A stretch of 64,000 nt of DNA from Synechococcus sp. PCC 7336 (GCF_000332275.1 NZ_CM001776.1:434001-498000); one strand, 5' to 3'. Numbered from the stretch's first letter, positions 27,237 to 36,224 are shown. A program made the numbers and translations. Notes: generated by a model from the letters alone, not told the origin.

Positions 27237-29381
27237 CTAAATGAGACCTGCGCCGGAAAAGACGACGATCGCGATCGCGGAGGCAAACACTACTAGGGCA
27301 TAAAACTGCGCTTTGCCACTCTCAAAATATTTCAGAGTTTCGCCAGAGATCAGGGTGACTAGACCGGCAAAGTTCACCACGCCATCCACAATCCGCTGAT
27401 CGACTTCTAAGGCTTCTCGGGCGGCGAGGCGAGTGCCTTTGACAAAGACGGTGTCGTAAATCTCGTCGAAGTACCACTTTTTGAGGGAAAGCAAATAGAG
27501 TGGCTTGAATTTGGCCGCGATCGCCGCTGGGTCAATCGCCTTCTGGCGATACATCAACACCGCTAAGGCGATCCCAATCAACCCAATGCCGACCGAACTG
27601 CCCCCCATAAGCAGAAATTCCGACCATTCGAACTGTCCGGCCGCCACGTCAGCCCATTCTTCCAGGCCGAGCGCGATCGCCGTTCCCTCCACGACTTCGC
27701 TGGGGGGATGGATAAAGGCTTCGAAGAAATTGGCGAAGGGGGTGCCCAGCAAGCCGATCGAGATGGAGGGAATGGCCAGAGTCAGCAATGGAATCGTCAT
27801 CGTCCAAGGGGACTCGTGGGGTTCGGAGGCATGGCCGTGGCGATCGCCGTCGTCGCTATGGCGATCGCTATACTCCTGGGTGGCTTCGAGCTCCTCGGTA
27901 TTCATCGCACCGGGACCGAAGCCTGCAGCGAACGCCGGACTGTAGGCCGGAACCGGAGCGCCGCCGCTGCGGGCCACTTGAGCGCACAGCTTGGCATCAT
28001 TGCCGCGAAATTCCCCTTCAAACGTGAGGAAGTACATGCGGAACATGTAGAAGGCTGTCAGACCGGCGGTGATAAAACCAATCGCCCAGAGGGCGGGATT
28101 GACCGCAAAAGTCGAGCCCAAGATTTCGTCTTTGGACCAGAAGCCGGCAAAAGGCGGAATGCCGCAAATGGCGAGGGTGCCGACTAAGAAGGTGATGGCA
28201 GTGAAAGGCATATATTTGCGCAGGCCGCCCATGACTCGCATGTCTTGGGCGACGACGGGGTTGTGACCGACCACCCCTTCCATGCCGTGGATGACAGAGC
28301 CAGAACAGAGGAACAGCATGGCCTTGAAGTAGGCGTGGGTGGTGAGGTGGAACAGACCGGCCCCATAGGCTCCTACCCCCATCGCCATCATCATGTAACC
28401 CAACTGGGACATGGTGGAATAGGCCAGACCCTTTTTGATGTCGTTTTGAGTCAGGGCAATGCTAGCCCCCAAAAAGGCCGTCACAGCTCCTACCCAAGCA
28501 ATTGTCTGCATTGCAATCGGCACGCCCTCAAACACGGGGAACATGCGCGCCACCAAGAAGATACCCGCCGCCACCATCGTGGCAGCGTGAATTAAGGCCG
28601 AAATCGGGGTAGGGCCTTCCATCGCATCGGGCAGCCAGACATGCAGTGGGAATTGTGCCGACTTGGCGACAGGCCCCAAAAACACCAGCACGGCAAACAG
28701 AGACACCAGCCCAATGCTGACCGCCCCCGATTCAACCGCCGTTTCCACAGCTCGCCCCATTGCCTCAAACTCGAAGGTGTGGGAAATCCAATACAGGCCG
28801 AGCATCCCCAGCAATAGGCCGAAGTCGCCGACCCGGTTTGTCACGAATGCTTTTTGGGCAGCTTCTGCCGCAGCGGGTCGATTGTACCAGAAGCCGATTA
28901 GGAGGTACGAGCACATTCCCACCAGCTCCCAAAACACATAGATTTGCAGCAGGTTGGGGCTCAAGACGAGGCCCAGCATGGAGAAGCTAAACAGGCTGAG
29001 ATAGGCATAAAAGCGAACGTAGCCTTCGTCGTGCTCCATATAGCCGTCGGTGTAGACCATGACCAGAAATGCGACGGTGGCGACCACCACCAGCATCATG
29101 GCGACCAGGTGATCGACTGTGAAGCCCATGCGCAAGACAAAGTCTCCCGCTTGCCCCCAAACAAACGATTGGTAGAAGGATGTGCCCCCTCGAACTTGGT
29201 CGACCAGGATGGCGATCGCGTGAACCATGGCCGTACCGATGGCAAACACGCTAAAGCCAGAGGCGACTTTGCGAATGGAGCGAATCCAGCGATTGGCGGC
29301 AAGGATGGCAATTCCGACAGCGACGGCTGCGAACAGCGGGTAAATCGGAATCAACCAAACGTATTGATAGGCAAGTTCCAT
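27237..29381 (-). CDS. ndhF: NAD(P)H-quinone oxidoreductase subunit 5, NdhF
   Basis: 714 residues. NuoL-type: an N-terminal helix MELAYQYVWLIPIYPL, the proton-channel core with FWELVGMCSYLLIGFW, HVWLPDAMEGPTPISALIHA and GLAYSTMSQLGYMMMA, and a long C-terminal extension with the amphipathic lateral-helix region. A His/Asp/Glu-rich loop (DRHSDDGDRHGHASEPHE) sits before the last helices. It is the distal proton-pumping subunit of NDH-1L and is followed by ndhD. Confidence 0.96.
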   Translation of the reverse strand: MELAYQYVWLIPIYPLFAAVAVGIAILAANRWIRSIRKVASGFSVFAIGTAMVHAIAILVDQVRGGTSFYQSFVWGQAGDFVLRMGFTVDHLVAMMLVVVATVAFLVMVYTDGYMEHDEGYVRFYAYLSLFSFSMLGLVLSPNLLQIYVFWELVGMCSYLLIGFWYNRPAAAEAAQKAFVTNRVGDFGLLLGMLGLYWISHTFEFEAMGRAVETAVESGAVSIGLVSLFAVLVFLGPVAKSAQFPLHVWLPDAMEGPTPISALIHAATMVAAGIFLVARMFPVFEGVPIAMQTIAWVGAVTAFLGASIALTQNDIKKGLAYSTMSQLGYMMMAMGVGAYGAGLFHLTTHAYFKAMLFLCSGSVIHGMEGVVGHNPVVAQDMRVMGGLRKYMPFTAITFLVGTLAICGIPPFAGFWSKDEILGSTFAVNPALWAIGFITAGLTAFYMFRMYFLTFEGEFRGNDAKLCAQVARSGGAPVPAYSPAFAAGFGPGAMNTEELEATQEYSDRHSDDGDRHGHASEPHESPWTMTIPLLTLAIPSISIGLLGTPFANFFEAFIHPPSEVVEGTAIALGLEEWADVAAGQFEWSEFLLMGGSSVGIGLIGIALAVLMYRQKAIDPAAIAAKFKPLYLLSLKKWYFDEIYDTVFVKGTRLAAREALEVDQRIVDGVVNFAGLVTLISGETLKYFESGKAQFYALVVFASAIAIVVFSGAGLI

Positions 29382-29401
29382 AAGGCTTCTGGTTAGAACG
29401 G

Positions 29402-29595
29402 GACTTCTGGTTAGGGAAAAGGAGCGAGGAATACATCCATAGGACAGAATGCCTACATATTCCGCAAACTATTGTAGTCTCTCAGTTTCAAATCTCCACA
29501 GGCTTCATGGAGTCTTCAACAAACCGTACTGACGAGAATTCCCCGCCCGAGACAATCTATCCTTAAAGTATTTCTACCTAATTCTGGCGATTGAT
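29402..29595. promoter_or_regulatory. Upstream region of ndhF
   Basis: About 190 bp without a gene ahead of the ndhF start on the minus strand. No clear promoter hexamers or hairpins were identified. Confidence 0.3.
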
Positions 29596-29700
29596 TCACT
29601 CGGGCAGAATGTCTTCCGCATGGGTACCGGTCTTAACTTTTGTATAGATTTGAGCGATCGCCCCTGCCCCGTCGATGACAAAAATAGAAGTAAAGCACAT
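29596..29700 (-). pseudogene. Peroxiredoxin (Bcp/PrxQ) C-terminal remnant
   Basis: The 34-residue frame reads SIFVIDGAGAIAQIYTKVKT followed by THAEDILPE, the last strand and helix of Bcp-type peroxiredoxins. The catalytic-Cys part is missing. The frame stays open slightly upstream but runs into the next gene, so the rest of the gene was lost, probably in a rearrangement. Confidence 0.7.
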
Positions 29701-29725
29701 TGAGGTCAAACTGTGGGTCGGGATG

Positions 29726-30445
29726 TCAGACGGCAATGCCGACTTCTCGCAGCCACTGGACGTGTTTGGGAGTGTGGGCGATCGCTAAAAACCAGCCATT
29801 GCGCCAGGGTAGCTCTTTGACGGCACCGCGATAGTCGGGCACCGATCGCGAATAATCGCACAGCCGCTGCGCCACTCCGGGTTCTAGCCGAATCGAGAGT
29901 TCTCGCTCCGCCAGTGGTGCCAGTTCGTCCACCAAACAATCGACCTCGCTGCGGTGGCGATCGGCCACTGCGCCGACAGGAGCAGCGTGGCGTTGGGAGA
30001 GCAGGCCGAAGATGCAGTTCCACAGGAGTTTTTCGACCATTTGGCGATCGAAGCTGGAGCGATCGACCACAAGGCATTCAATCCCGGCGGAGTTGAGCAG
30101 ATTGGCAAAGGCTTCGGCCCAGCGACCCCAAACCACCGAGCCACCGCCATCCACCGGCTTGTCCCCCCGCTTTTGCACCGCAAAGTAAATCAAGGCCTGC
30201 GTATTGTCCTGCAGTCCTTGCTTCTTCAGCCAGGTGCGCAACATGCCGTTTTGCAGAAAAACCAAATCTTTGCGGCGGTTGGGCAGGGTGGCACCCACAA
30301 CGGCATCGAGATCGTCGTTGCGGGTGCAGACATAAATCGGCCCCTCTTCAGATGGAATGGGTTCTCCCCGTCGCACCACGATCGCCTCTCCCATGCGAGC
30401 GAGAGCTGTGCCAATGCGTCCGGCGCCGACAATGGTTGCTTTCAT
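29726..30445 (-). CDS. Ketopantoate-reductase-like NAD(P)-binding protein
   Basis: 239 residues. An N-terminal Rossmann motif GAGRIGTALA is followed by short strands (IYVCTRNDDLDAVV, FLQNGMLRTWL) and a helical C-terminal domain containing EKLLWNCIFGLLS, close to the KLLxNxxxN helix of the PanE/ApbA ketopantoate reductase family. It is shorter than PanE (about 300). It may act on another 2-keto substrate. It lies downstream of pheS in the same direction with an 83-bp gap. Confidence 0.65.
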   Translation of the reverse strand: MKATIVGAGRIGTALARMGEAIVVRRGEPIPSEEGPIYVCTRNDDLDAVVGATLPNRRKDLVFLQNGMLRTWLKKQGLQDNTQALIYFAVQKRGDKPVDGGGSVVWGRWAEAFANLLNSAGIECLVVDRSSFDRQMVEKLLWNCIFGLLSQRHAAPVGAVADRHRSEVDCLVDELAPLAERELSIRLEPGVAQRLCDYSRSVPDYRGAVKELPWRNGWFLAIAHTPKHVQWLREVGIAV

Positions 30446-30528
30446 GCTGGATGGATCTCCGGGAATGCCGCAGGCAGTTTAGATCGTGACGGGGACAGCC
30501 CGAAAGTCACAGTCACCTCTCGACTCTC

Positions 30529-31512
30529 TTAGAACTGGCGCAAGAAGCGTAGGTCGCTGTTGTAGAAATTGCGAATATCGTCAATCTCGTGCAACACCAT
30601 CGCCAGCCGTTCCACACCAAATCCCGCAGCAAATCCAGTGACTTTTTCGGGATCGTAACCGACGGCTTTAAACACATTGGGATCGACCATGCCGCAGCCA
30701 AATATTTCTAGCCAGCGATCGCCAAATTTCACGTCCATTTCAGCGGAGGGCTCGGTGAAGGGGAAGTAGCTGGGGCGGAAGCGGGTTTCTCGTTCTCCCA
30801 ACAATTGTGTAATGAAGGTGTTGAGGGTGCCCTTGAGATCGGCGAAGCTGATGCCGTTTTCGCTGGCGGCTAAGATTTCCACTTGGTGAAAGACGGGGGA
30901 ATGGGTGGCATCGACGGTATCGCGCCGCACTACTCGACCGGCGTGGACGATACGGAAGGGGGGGGCGTGTTCTTCCATGTAGCGCACCTGCACCGATGAG
31001 GTTTGGGTGCGGATCAGGTAGCCATTTTCCAGATACAGGGTGTCCTGCATATCCCGTGCGGGGTGATCTTCGGGGGTGTTGAGGGCTTCGAAGTTGTAAT
31101 ACTCAGTTTCGATTTCGGGACCGTGAACGACGGTGTAGCCCATGCCCACAAAGATATCGAGAATGCGATCGATGGTGGCCTGCAGGGGGTGGACGCGCCC
31201 AATCGGGATGTAGGGGCCGGGCATGGTCACATCTAGAGTTTCTGCGGCCAGTTGCGCTGCGAGGGCCGCGTCTTCAAGTGCCGTTTTGCGCGCTTCTAGG
31301 TTGGTTTGCAGTTGAGTTTTGATCTCGTTGGCGAGGGCTCCCATGCGGGGGCGATCGTCGGGGGGCAGTTTGCCCATTGAGGCCAAGATTTTGGAGAGTT
31401 TGCCTTTCTTGCCTAGAAAATCGATGCGAATTTTTTCTAGCTCCTCCAGGGTTTGGGCTTGGGGCAGCAGGGTGGCTAAGTCTTGTTGTAGGGAGGCTAG
31501 TTGTTCTTCCAT
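30529..31512 (-). CDS. pheS: Phenylalanine--tRNA ligase alpha subunit
   Basis: 327 residues from the ATG at 31512 ([16 protein letters not shown]), matching the usual PheS N-terminal coiled coil; a longer frame to 31605 has no family support. Class II motifs are present: [32 protein letters not shown], the motif 2 region [20 protein letters not shown], and motif 3 [14 protein letters not shown]-like ([18 protein letters not shown]). It charges tRNA-Phe together with PheT, which is not in the window; cyanobacteria often separate the two genes. Confidence 0.96.
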   Translation of the reverse strand: MEEQLASLQQDLATLLPQAQTLEELEKIRIDFLGKKGKLSKILASMGKLPPDDRPRMGALANEIKTQLQTNLEARKTALEDAALAAQLAAETLDVTMPGPYIPIGRVHPLQATIDRILDIFVGMGYTVVHGPEIETEYYNFEALNTPEDHPARDMQDTLYLENGYLIRTQTSSVQVRYMEEHAPPFRIVHAGRVVRRDTVDATHSPVFHQVEILAASENGISFADLKGTLNTFITQLLGERETRFRPSYFPFTEPSAEMDVKFGDRWLEIFGCGMVDPNVFKAVGYDPEKVTGFAAGFGVERLAMVLHEIDDIRNFYNSDLRFLRQF

Positions 31513-31661
31513 CGGATTGAAGCGATATCTCGCGAGGCGGTTGGCGAATGGGCTGTGTGGCTTGCTTCTCTCGGGCGATCGTAAGGAGAAGCTTGCCCCG
31601 TGCAAAAGGGATGCCGTCCTACTCTAAATCATCGTCGGATAAGAGATCGAGTCCTAAATTT

Positions 31662-31722
31662 CCTGAGTTCGATAGGGCTGTATGGCCCTCACCCCCGGCC
31701 CCTCTCCCCAGGGAGAGGGGAG
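31662..31722 (+). repeat. Dispersed palindromic repeat, copy A
   Basis: Runs from CCTGAGTTCGAT through CTGTATGGCCCTC and CCCCTCTCCC to GGGAGAGGGGAG. It is the same sequence as 41382-41446 in the opposite orientation, with few changes. The 3' part is a strong hairpin that could also stop transcription between pheS and yjbQ. Confidence 0.8.
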
Positions 31723-31786
31723 AAACAGTCGACAATATTGGCTGGTCTTTTTCTGGTCTTCTCCAATCCTAAAGTTACAGCTGATG

Positions 31787-32299
31787 CTACGCTTTGCGCG
31801 CGGTAGGGGCTGGGGACAGTGACTTGTCGAACTGACGTTGAAATGACTCGCCACTGATTTGTAGGGAAACGCTGCGATGTCTGGGGCCGTCTAGTTCGAA
31901 AAACAGGATCGATTGGTAAGTTCCGAGGGCTAGGTTACCACTCACTACGGGAATGACCTCGCTGCTGCTGAGGGTGATGGCCATCAGGTGGGAGTGGGCA
32001 TTTTTGGGTTCGTCGGGGGGGATGTTGGGGCGTAGGTGGAGGTCGTTGTGGAGATAGCGATCGCCTTCAGGAGCCAGTTTGCGCAGGTAGGTTTTCATAT
32101 CTTCCAGCAATCGGTCTTCGCATTCGTTGATGGCTAGTGCGGTGGTGGTGTGTCGCGAAAAGACCAAGACTTGACCGTTGAGGATCGGTGTGGCGGCAAG
32201 GGCTGCTTCAATTTGGGGGGTGAGGTTGTAGATTTGAATGCCTGCTCCGGTGTCTAGTTCGATAATGTTGTGCGCGATCGCCACAGTCAGTCTCCACAT
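31787..32299 (-). CDS. yjbQ: YjbQ family protein
   Basis: 170 residues with the YjbQ/UPF0047 fold and signature residues: SRHTTTALAINECED, YLHND, NAHSHLMAITLSS, and a C-terminal FFELDGPRHR. E. coli YjbQ has weak thiamine-phosphate-synthase activity, but the physiological role is unsettled. It is divergent from the CoA-binding protein gene. The start is ATGTGGAGACTG at 32299; a later start near the conserved ITLDT-like segment is possible. Confidence 0.9.
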   Translation of the reverse strand: MWRLTVAIAHNIIELDTGAGIQIYNLTPQIEAALAATPILNGQVLVFSRHTTTALAINECEDRLLEDMKTYLRKLAPEGDRYLHNDLHLRPNIPPDEPKNAHSHLMAITLSSSEVIPVVSGNLALGTYQSILFFELDGPRHRSVSLQISGESFQRQFDKSLSPAPTARKA

Positions 32300-32352
32300 C
32301 TATCAACCGCATTATCGTGCCTAGGATCGAAGAAAGGTTTGGAGCCAGTGTG

Positions 32353-32784
32353 ATGTTTGCTAATCCTGATGATGAAACGCTTCGTCAATTACTTGAGGAG
32401 GCCCAGACGATTGCTGTGGTGGGCCATTCCAATAAGCCCCATCGGGATAGCTATCGGGTGGCGCAGTATTTGCGATCGGCTGGATACATCGTTTATCCAG
32501 TCAATCCGGCGGTGGATGAAATTGACGGACAGCGGTGTTATCGAACGCTGGCGGAGGTGCCGGAGGCGGTGGATATTGTGAATGTGTTTCGGCGGTCTGA
32601 GTTTTTGGCTGAGATTGTGAGAGAGGCGATCGCGATTCAGGCTAAGGGGATTTGGGCGCAGTTGGGGGTTGTGGATGAAGGGGCGGCTCGGGTGGCGGTG
32701 GCGGGAGGGGCGATCGTGGTGATGGATGCTTGCATCAAAGTTGAGCACCATCGCTTGGGGATTGCTGTTAAGCGGAGATTTTGA
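32353..32784 (+). CDS. CoA-binding protein (YccU family)
   Basis: 143 residues from the ATG at 32353 (MFANPDDETLRQLL). A Rossmann-like CoA-binding domain: TIAVVGHSNKPHRDSYRVA, then YLRSAGYIVYPVNP, VDIVNVFRRSEFL and IWAQLGVVDEGA, as in YccU and the succinyl-CoA synthetase alpha N-terminal domain. Function unknown in vivo. A second, 3'-truncated copy of its early part occurs at 36250-36416. Confidence 0.88.
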   Translation: MFANPDDETLRQLLEEAQTIAVVGHSNKPHRDSYRVAQYLRSAGYIVYPVNPAVDEIDGQRCYRTLAEVPEAVDIVNVFRRSEFLAEIVREAIAIQAKGIWAQLGVVDEGAARVAVAGGAIVVMDACIKVEHHRLGIAVKRRF

Positions 32785-32966
32785 ATTCGAGGTTTAAGGG
32801 CGATGGAACTGGAGAGAGGTGGCGATCGCTTTCCTCCACTCCCCTGGCTCTCAGTCAGATTGAGTTTAGAATAGTGAGTTGACACCCATTCAGCCAAATT
32901 ACCTGTTCTGGTATATTGGGCCGACCAAAGGCACATCAAACTCAATCGATTACTGCGAGAATTGGG

Positions 32967-33089
32967 CTAAATACCCCGATGGGGGGTATATGCGGAAAAC
33001 CGGTCGGACTAAACACCCAGATCGGGGAGTTATACGGAAAGTTTCTGTCTAATAGCCCCGTAGAGGTGTGTTAGGCAGAATGAGTCAGT
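32967..33089. repeat. Degenerate 40-42-bp tandem repeat with palindromic cores
   Basis: Three units, starting CTAAATACC, CTAAACACC and CTAATAGCC, each have a small hairpin core (for example ACCCCGATGGGGGGT) and a GCGGAAA- or ACGGAAA-type join. They lie directly before the restriction-modification genes. The third unit contains a GTTAGGC heptamer. Confidence 0.6.
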
Positions 33090-33102
33090 CTAATAAATAA
33101 TA

Positions 33103-33109
33103 GTTATGC
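33103..33109 (+). other. Integron-type core site GTTATGC (cassette left boundary candidate)
   Basis: The same heptamer ends the attC-like site at 35266-35272. Insertion of a cassette by an integron integrase leaves such a direct repeat of the core at both ends, with cleavage between G and TT. It lies 35 bp before the restriction endonuclease start. Confidence 0.5.
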
Positions 33110-33143
33110 AGCAAGTGTATCTAATCAAATTAAGATATCGAGT

Positions 33144-33932
33144 ATGACGGACGCGAATGATGACATGGACGCGCTCTCACACTCCGTTTGCTCGTTATTC
33201 GGCGCAGCATCAACCGCAATTTCAGACGGCGTCCTGATTCAACGAGCGAACCGACAGGACAAGGAATTCCACTTCCAAAACTGGTTCAAGCTCCTGTTGG
33301 AGTCGCAATCCTTGGACTTCGACGAGCCGGGTCGGAATACCTACCCGGATTTTCGGCTTGTACACAATCCCGTCGGTTACGAAATCAAAGGACTTGGCTT
33401 CCCCGGTCGCGTGGCCGACTATGACTGCAACAGTCAGATTCCACACGGTGTTTATCGTGGTCGTCACATTATGTATGTTTTCGGTCGATATCCCGCTAAA
33501 CCGGACACAAACGAGTACTCCGTTTTCGACCTCGTATTGTGCCACGGTTCGTTTCTAAATGCTGACGATGAATACGTTCACAAGAACAAAAGCATTCGAG
33601 GAATGGGCAGCTACGGGGACATTCTTCTCCGAGACAGAAAGATGTATGTAGCTCCAACGCCATACGGTCTACTCGACGGCGTCGAGCGACAGGTAACGCT
33701 GGTTCTCCCCGATTCTTGGTCACCCAGTGACGATGTGGTAAAAAAGGGGGAGATCGTCAGGCTCGAAGCAGAACGTGTGATGTGTGGTTATCAGTTCGAC
33801 CTGACGACGAACGAATTGCAAGCAACTTGGCGGGACAATCCCCACGCCGGGCGGCAGCACAAGTTCGTGGCGTATCGGTCAACTTCTTCGCCGGGGCCAG
33901 ACGTACAACTCAAGCAGGATGTACAAACTTGA
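33144..33932 (+). CDS. Type II restriction endonuclease, PD-(D/E)XK fold
   Basis: 262 residues. The catalytic motif appears as TYPDFRLV followed by GYEIKGL (Asp ... Glu-x-Lys, about residues 73-90), the PD-(D/E)XK arrangement. No other domain was found. The stop codon overlaps the TTG start of the C5-methyltransferase gene, so the two are translationally coupled, as in many type II systems. The recognition sequence cannot be read from the protein. Base usage differs from the HIP1-rich flanks, and the gene lies between two GTTATGC core sites, consistent with horizontal transfer. Confidence 0.8.
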   Translation: MTDANDDMDALSHSVCSLFGAASTAISDGVLIQRANRQDKEFHFQNWFKLLLESQSLDFDEPGRNTYPDFRLVHNPVGYEIKGLGFPGRVADYDCNSQIPHGVYRGRHIMYVFGRYPAKPDTNEYSVFDLVLCHGSFLNADDEYVHKNKSIRGMGSYGDILLRDRKMYVAPTPYGLLDGVERQVTLVLPDSWSPSDDVVKKGEIVRLEAERVMCGYQFDLTTNELQATWRDNPHAGRQHKFVAYRSTSSPGPDVQLKQDVQT

Positions 33933-35056
33933 CAACAGCGTTCACTATTCATGGCCTTTGCGCAGGCGCCGGTGGACTCGATCTTGGATTTGAACTTGCA
34001 GGCTTTCAGCACCAACACTCGATGGATTTAGAGCCGTTTGCGGTTCAAACCTTGAAGGCCAATCGACCCGAATGGGACGTCTCACAAGCAGACCTAAGCG
34101 ACTATTCGCTTTCTACGACGAATGCTCCTGATGTGCTGTTGGCTGGCGTACCTTGTCAGGGATTCTCACTCGGCGGGAATCGTCAAGATACAGACCCGCG
34201 CAATCATCTTTACAAATACGTTGTTCGGCTGGCGGCGAACAACCAACCTCGCGTCATTGTTATCGAGAACGTTCTGAATCTGCGAACCATGAAATGTCCA
34301 GAAACGGGCATTCCATTCGCTCAGCGAATCACACGGGAACTAGAGGACGCCGGGTACGTTGTCTTCCACAACATATTCAAAATGTGTTTTCATGGCGTTC
34401 CCCAGACACGCCGACGATTTGTCTTTGTCGCGTTCTTAGGTGAAGCTCCTCGCGGTTATCATCTTCCCGTTCCTGATGCAACATTAACAGCGATTCGCAA
34501 TCACCTATTCGATCTGGCGAACGACAACGATCGGCCGCCTCGGTTACCAAACCACGATCCTGAATGGGGATTTCGCAGCGCTGTCCACAAAGAAACAGGA
34601 AAAAGATTCTCCTTCACTGAAGAAGTCGTTCCTGTTCGATTTTCTCGCACTGCGTCAGATGGCAACCCAATCCGTTCTTTCGATGACCCTTTTCCCGCTG
34701 TGGACACCGCAACTGTATGGGGTTGGGCACAAGGTAATGTCGTTGCTCGACGTGAAAATAAAGACCGAGAGAACGGTAAACACATCAGGAATCCGAATGC
34801 TGATGTAACCTTATGGCGAATTCATGCTTCTCGTCTGCGCTCATTTACCCACCGCGAATACGCACGTCTCCAAACATTTCCCGATGACTGGGAGTTCCTT
34901 GGTCACAATAAACGTGACATTCACAAGCAAATCGGCAATGCTGTGCCCGTTGAGTTCGCGCGTAGACTAGGAGAGAACATTCGTGAAGCATTGGCCTGTT
35001 TGGACAACGGGGTCGCTTTCTCAACTCAACCCGCACAATTAAGCCTGTTTCAGTAA
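33929..35056 (+). CDS. DNA (cytosine-5-)-methyltransferase, type II
   Basis: 375 residues. The TTG start shares TTGA with the endonuclease stop; the open frame further upstream is the endonuclease in another frame. C5-methyltransferase motifs in order: I GLCAGAGGLDLGFELAG, IV GVPCQGFSLGG with the catalytic Cys, VI VIENV, VIII QTRRRFVFVA, a target-recognition region (about 190-300), and IX-X with REYARLQTFP and IGNAVPVEFA. It protects host DNA from the partner nuclease. Its last 478 bp are duplicated downstream. Confidence 0.93.
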   Translation: MTTAFTIHGLCAGAGGLDLGFELAGFQHQHSMDLEPFAVQTLKANRPEWDVSQADLSDYSLSTTNAPDVLLAGVPCQGFSLGGNRQDTDPRNHLYKYVVRLAANNQPRVIVIENVLNLRTMKCPETGIPFAQRITRELEDAGYVVFHNIFKMCFHGVPQTRRRFVFVAFLGEAPRGYHLPVPDATLTAIRNHLFDLANDNDRPPRLPNHDPEWGFRSAVHKETGKRFSFTEEVVPVRFSRTASDGNPIRSFDDPFPAVDTATVWGWAQGNVVARRENKDRENGKHIRNPNADVTLWRIHASRLRSFTHREYARLQTFPDDWEFLGHNKRDIHKQIGNAVPVEFARRLGENIREALACLDNGVAFSTQPAQLSLFQ

Positions 35057-35212
35057 AAGCTGTATAACAATGCAATGCACCGGAGCGGGCGCAACCTATG
35101 ACGAGGTATTAGAAGCTGTCGAAGTCGGTATAGAAATGGGGGGTGGTCCCGCTACGGTATCAGCGCGTTTTGCGCTGCAGGTTATGCAGGTCGTCTTCGC
35201 ACAATAAGCCTT

Positions 35213-35272
35213 GCCCAACAAGGCGCTCAACTCGGATGCTTCCCTACGTGCCGGTTAGCGTTAGCGTTATGC
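35213..35272 (+). other. Integron attC-like recombination site
   Basis: 60 bp with the attC architecture. R'' is GCCCAAC and R' is GTTATGC. L'' (CGCT-C-AAC-T-CGG, 35224-35235) pairs with L' (CCGGTTAGCG, 35251-35260) as 10 bp with two single-base bulges; the first bulge (C on top, G on bottom) sits in the same TCAA context as the extrahelical G of known attC sites. The loop is 15 nt. R''/R' pair at 5 of 7 positions. It follows the methyltransferase gene as an attC follows its cassette gene. Confidence 0.7.
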
Positions 35273-35327
35273 TATCGAAATTTACGGCTTGTAAATGTCT
35301 TTTGAGTGATGTGAGGCTTTAGGGAGA

Positions 35328-35392
35328 TGCGATCGCCATTTCGAGGCTGAAGCGCGATCGTAAAGTAGTTCTTGAGAGAAAGGCGATCGCCT
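35328..35392 (+). repeat. HIP1-flanked short repeat, copy 1
   Basis: GCGATCGCCATTTCGAGGCT, then GAAGCGCGATCGTA, ending AGGCGATCGCC. Copies occur at 37161-37227 and 38219-38284, with a shorter one at 36179-36210. The copies bracket both toxin-antitoxin modules. A second, less conserved block (about 35406-35475, recurring at about 37553-37625) follows. Confidence 0.8.
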
Positions 35393-35583
35393 GAATACAA
35401 GGTGCTGCAGATGCTCGCGATCGCCTGTTAGTTTTCCTCCCCAGATCGATAGACATGTCTGCTCGCGATCGCCCATCTTATCGGTTGGGCTTCTTCGTAT
35501 CCCAACATTTCCCACTGGCAATGGTCAGCTCTCGCATTCAAGCCATAATTAGGGTATCTCTAACCTATATCGCTTAAATCGCC

Positions 35584-35802
35584 ATGACAGAACTCCTCGA
35601 AAGAGCAATTGAGCAATTGAAGACCCTTCCTGATGACAAACAGGATGCGATCGCCCTTCTAATCATGGAGGAACTAGAAGAAGAGCTCCAGTGGGATACT
35701 GCGTTTGCCAACTCTCAAGGGATTTTGGCCGATCTGGCTGCTGAAGCGATGACCGAGCATCGTGCTGGTCAGACTCAAGAGCTGAATCCAGAAACACTGT
35801 GA
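35584..35802 (+). CDS. Antitoxin of RelE/ParE-type module
   Basis: 72 residues, acidic and helical (LLERAIEQLKTLPDDKQDAI, IMEELEEELQWD), typical of short antitoxins paired with RelE/ParE toxins in cyanobacteria. Its stop overlaps the toxin start (GTGA), and the order antitoxin-toxin is the usual one. It should neutralise the toxin by direct binding and may autoregulate the operon; no DNA-binding motif is obvious. Confidence 0.8.
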   Translation: MTELLERAIEQLKTLPDDKQDAIALLIMEELEEELQWDTAFANSQGILADLAAEAMTEHRAGQTQELNPETL

Positions 35803-36068
35803 AATCCAGAACTACAGCTAAATTCCGTCAGGCGTTTGCTAAGTTACCCAATCAAGCTCAAGAGCGGGCTCGCAAAGCTTATCGCCAGTTTCAACAAGAT
35901 CCGGGGCATCCCAGTCTACGCTTTAAGCAAGTTCATGCAAAAATGCCCATCTATTCAGCTCGAATTAGCAAAAACTATCGAGTAGTTGGTCGGCAAGATG
36001 GAGATACTATGATTTGGTTCTGGATTGGCTCCCATGCAGAATATGACAAGTTGCTATCCCGAATATAA
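35799..36068 (+). CDS. RelE/ParE-family toxin
   Basis: 89 residues with a GTG start overlapping the antitoxin stop by four bases. The RelE fold is recognisable: KFRQAFAKLPNQAQERARKA, LRFKQVHAKMPIYSARI, NYRVVGRQDGDTMIWFWIGSHAEYDKLL. The C-terminal Trp-Ile-Gly-x-His-x-x-Tyr strand is characteristic of cyanobacterial RelE-like mRNA interferases. Likely a ribosome-associated mRNA nuclease. Confidence 0.85.
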   Translation: MKSRTTAKFRQAFAKLPNQAQERARKAYRQFQQDPGHPSLRFKQVHAKMPIYSARISKNYRVVGRQDGDTMIWFWIGSHAEYDKLLSRI

Positions 36069-36178
36069 ATTGCTGCATAACTCACTCCCGAAGCGGACAA
36101 ATCACACAATTCTGAAGGAGAATAAATTTACCGACTGCTGCCCAGCTATACTTTCATGCTATCAATGATGTGGGTATC

Positions 36179-36210
36179 TAGGAATACGCGATCGCCAATT
36201 CGAGGCTGAA
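36179..36210 (+). repeat. HIP1-flanked short repeat, partial copy
   Basis: TAGGAATACGCGATCGCCAA then TTCGAGGCTGAA, the same left edge as the copy after the BrnT/BrnA genes (38213-38246). Here it is cut off after GCTGAAA. Confidence 0.65.
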
Positions 36211-36224
36211 AGGCTGTATGACAT

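Larger units (their letters stand above)
34579..35392 (+). repeat. Direct repeat, copy 1 (methyltransferase 3' end plus attC-like site)
   Basis: 814 bp that recur at 36412-37227. By eye I count two substitutions and one 2-bp insertion, so the duplication is very recent. It covers the last 159 codons of the methyltransferase, the noncoding tail, the attC-like site and the HIP1-containing repeat. Confidence 0.93.

Noticed and set aside
35181-35187. Another GTTATGC heptamer as an additional cassette core
   Set aside because: No R''/L''-type partner sequences lie around it, so a chance occurrence is as likely.
36075-36081. GCATAAC as R'' of an attC after the RelE-type toxin
   Set aside because: No matching R' heptamer follows within the usual attC length.
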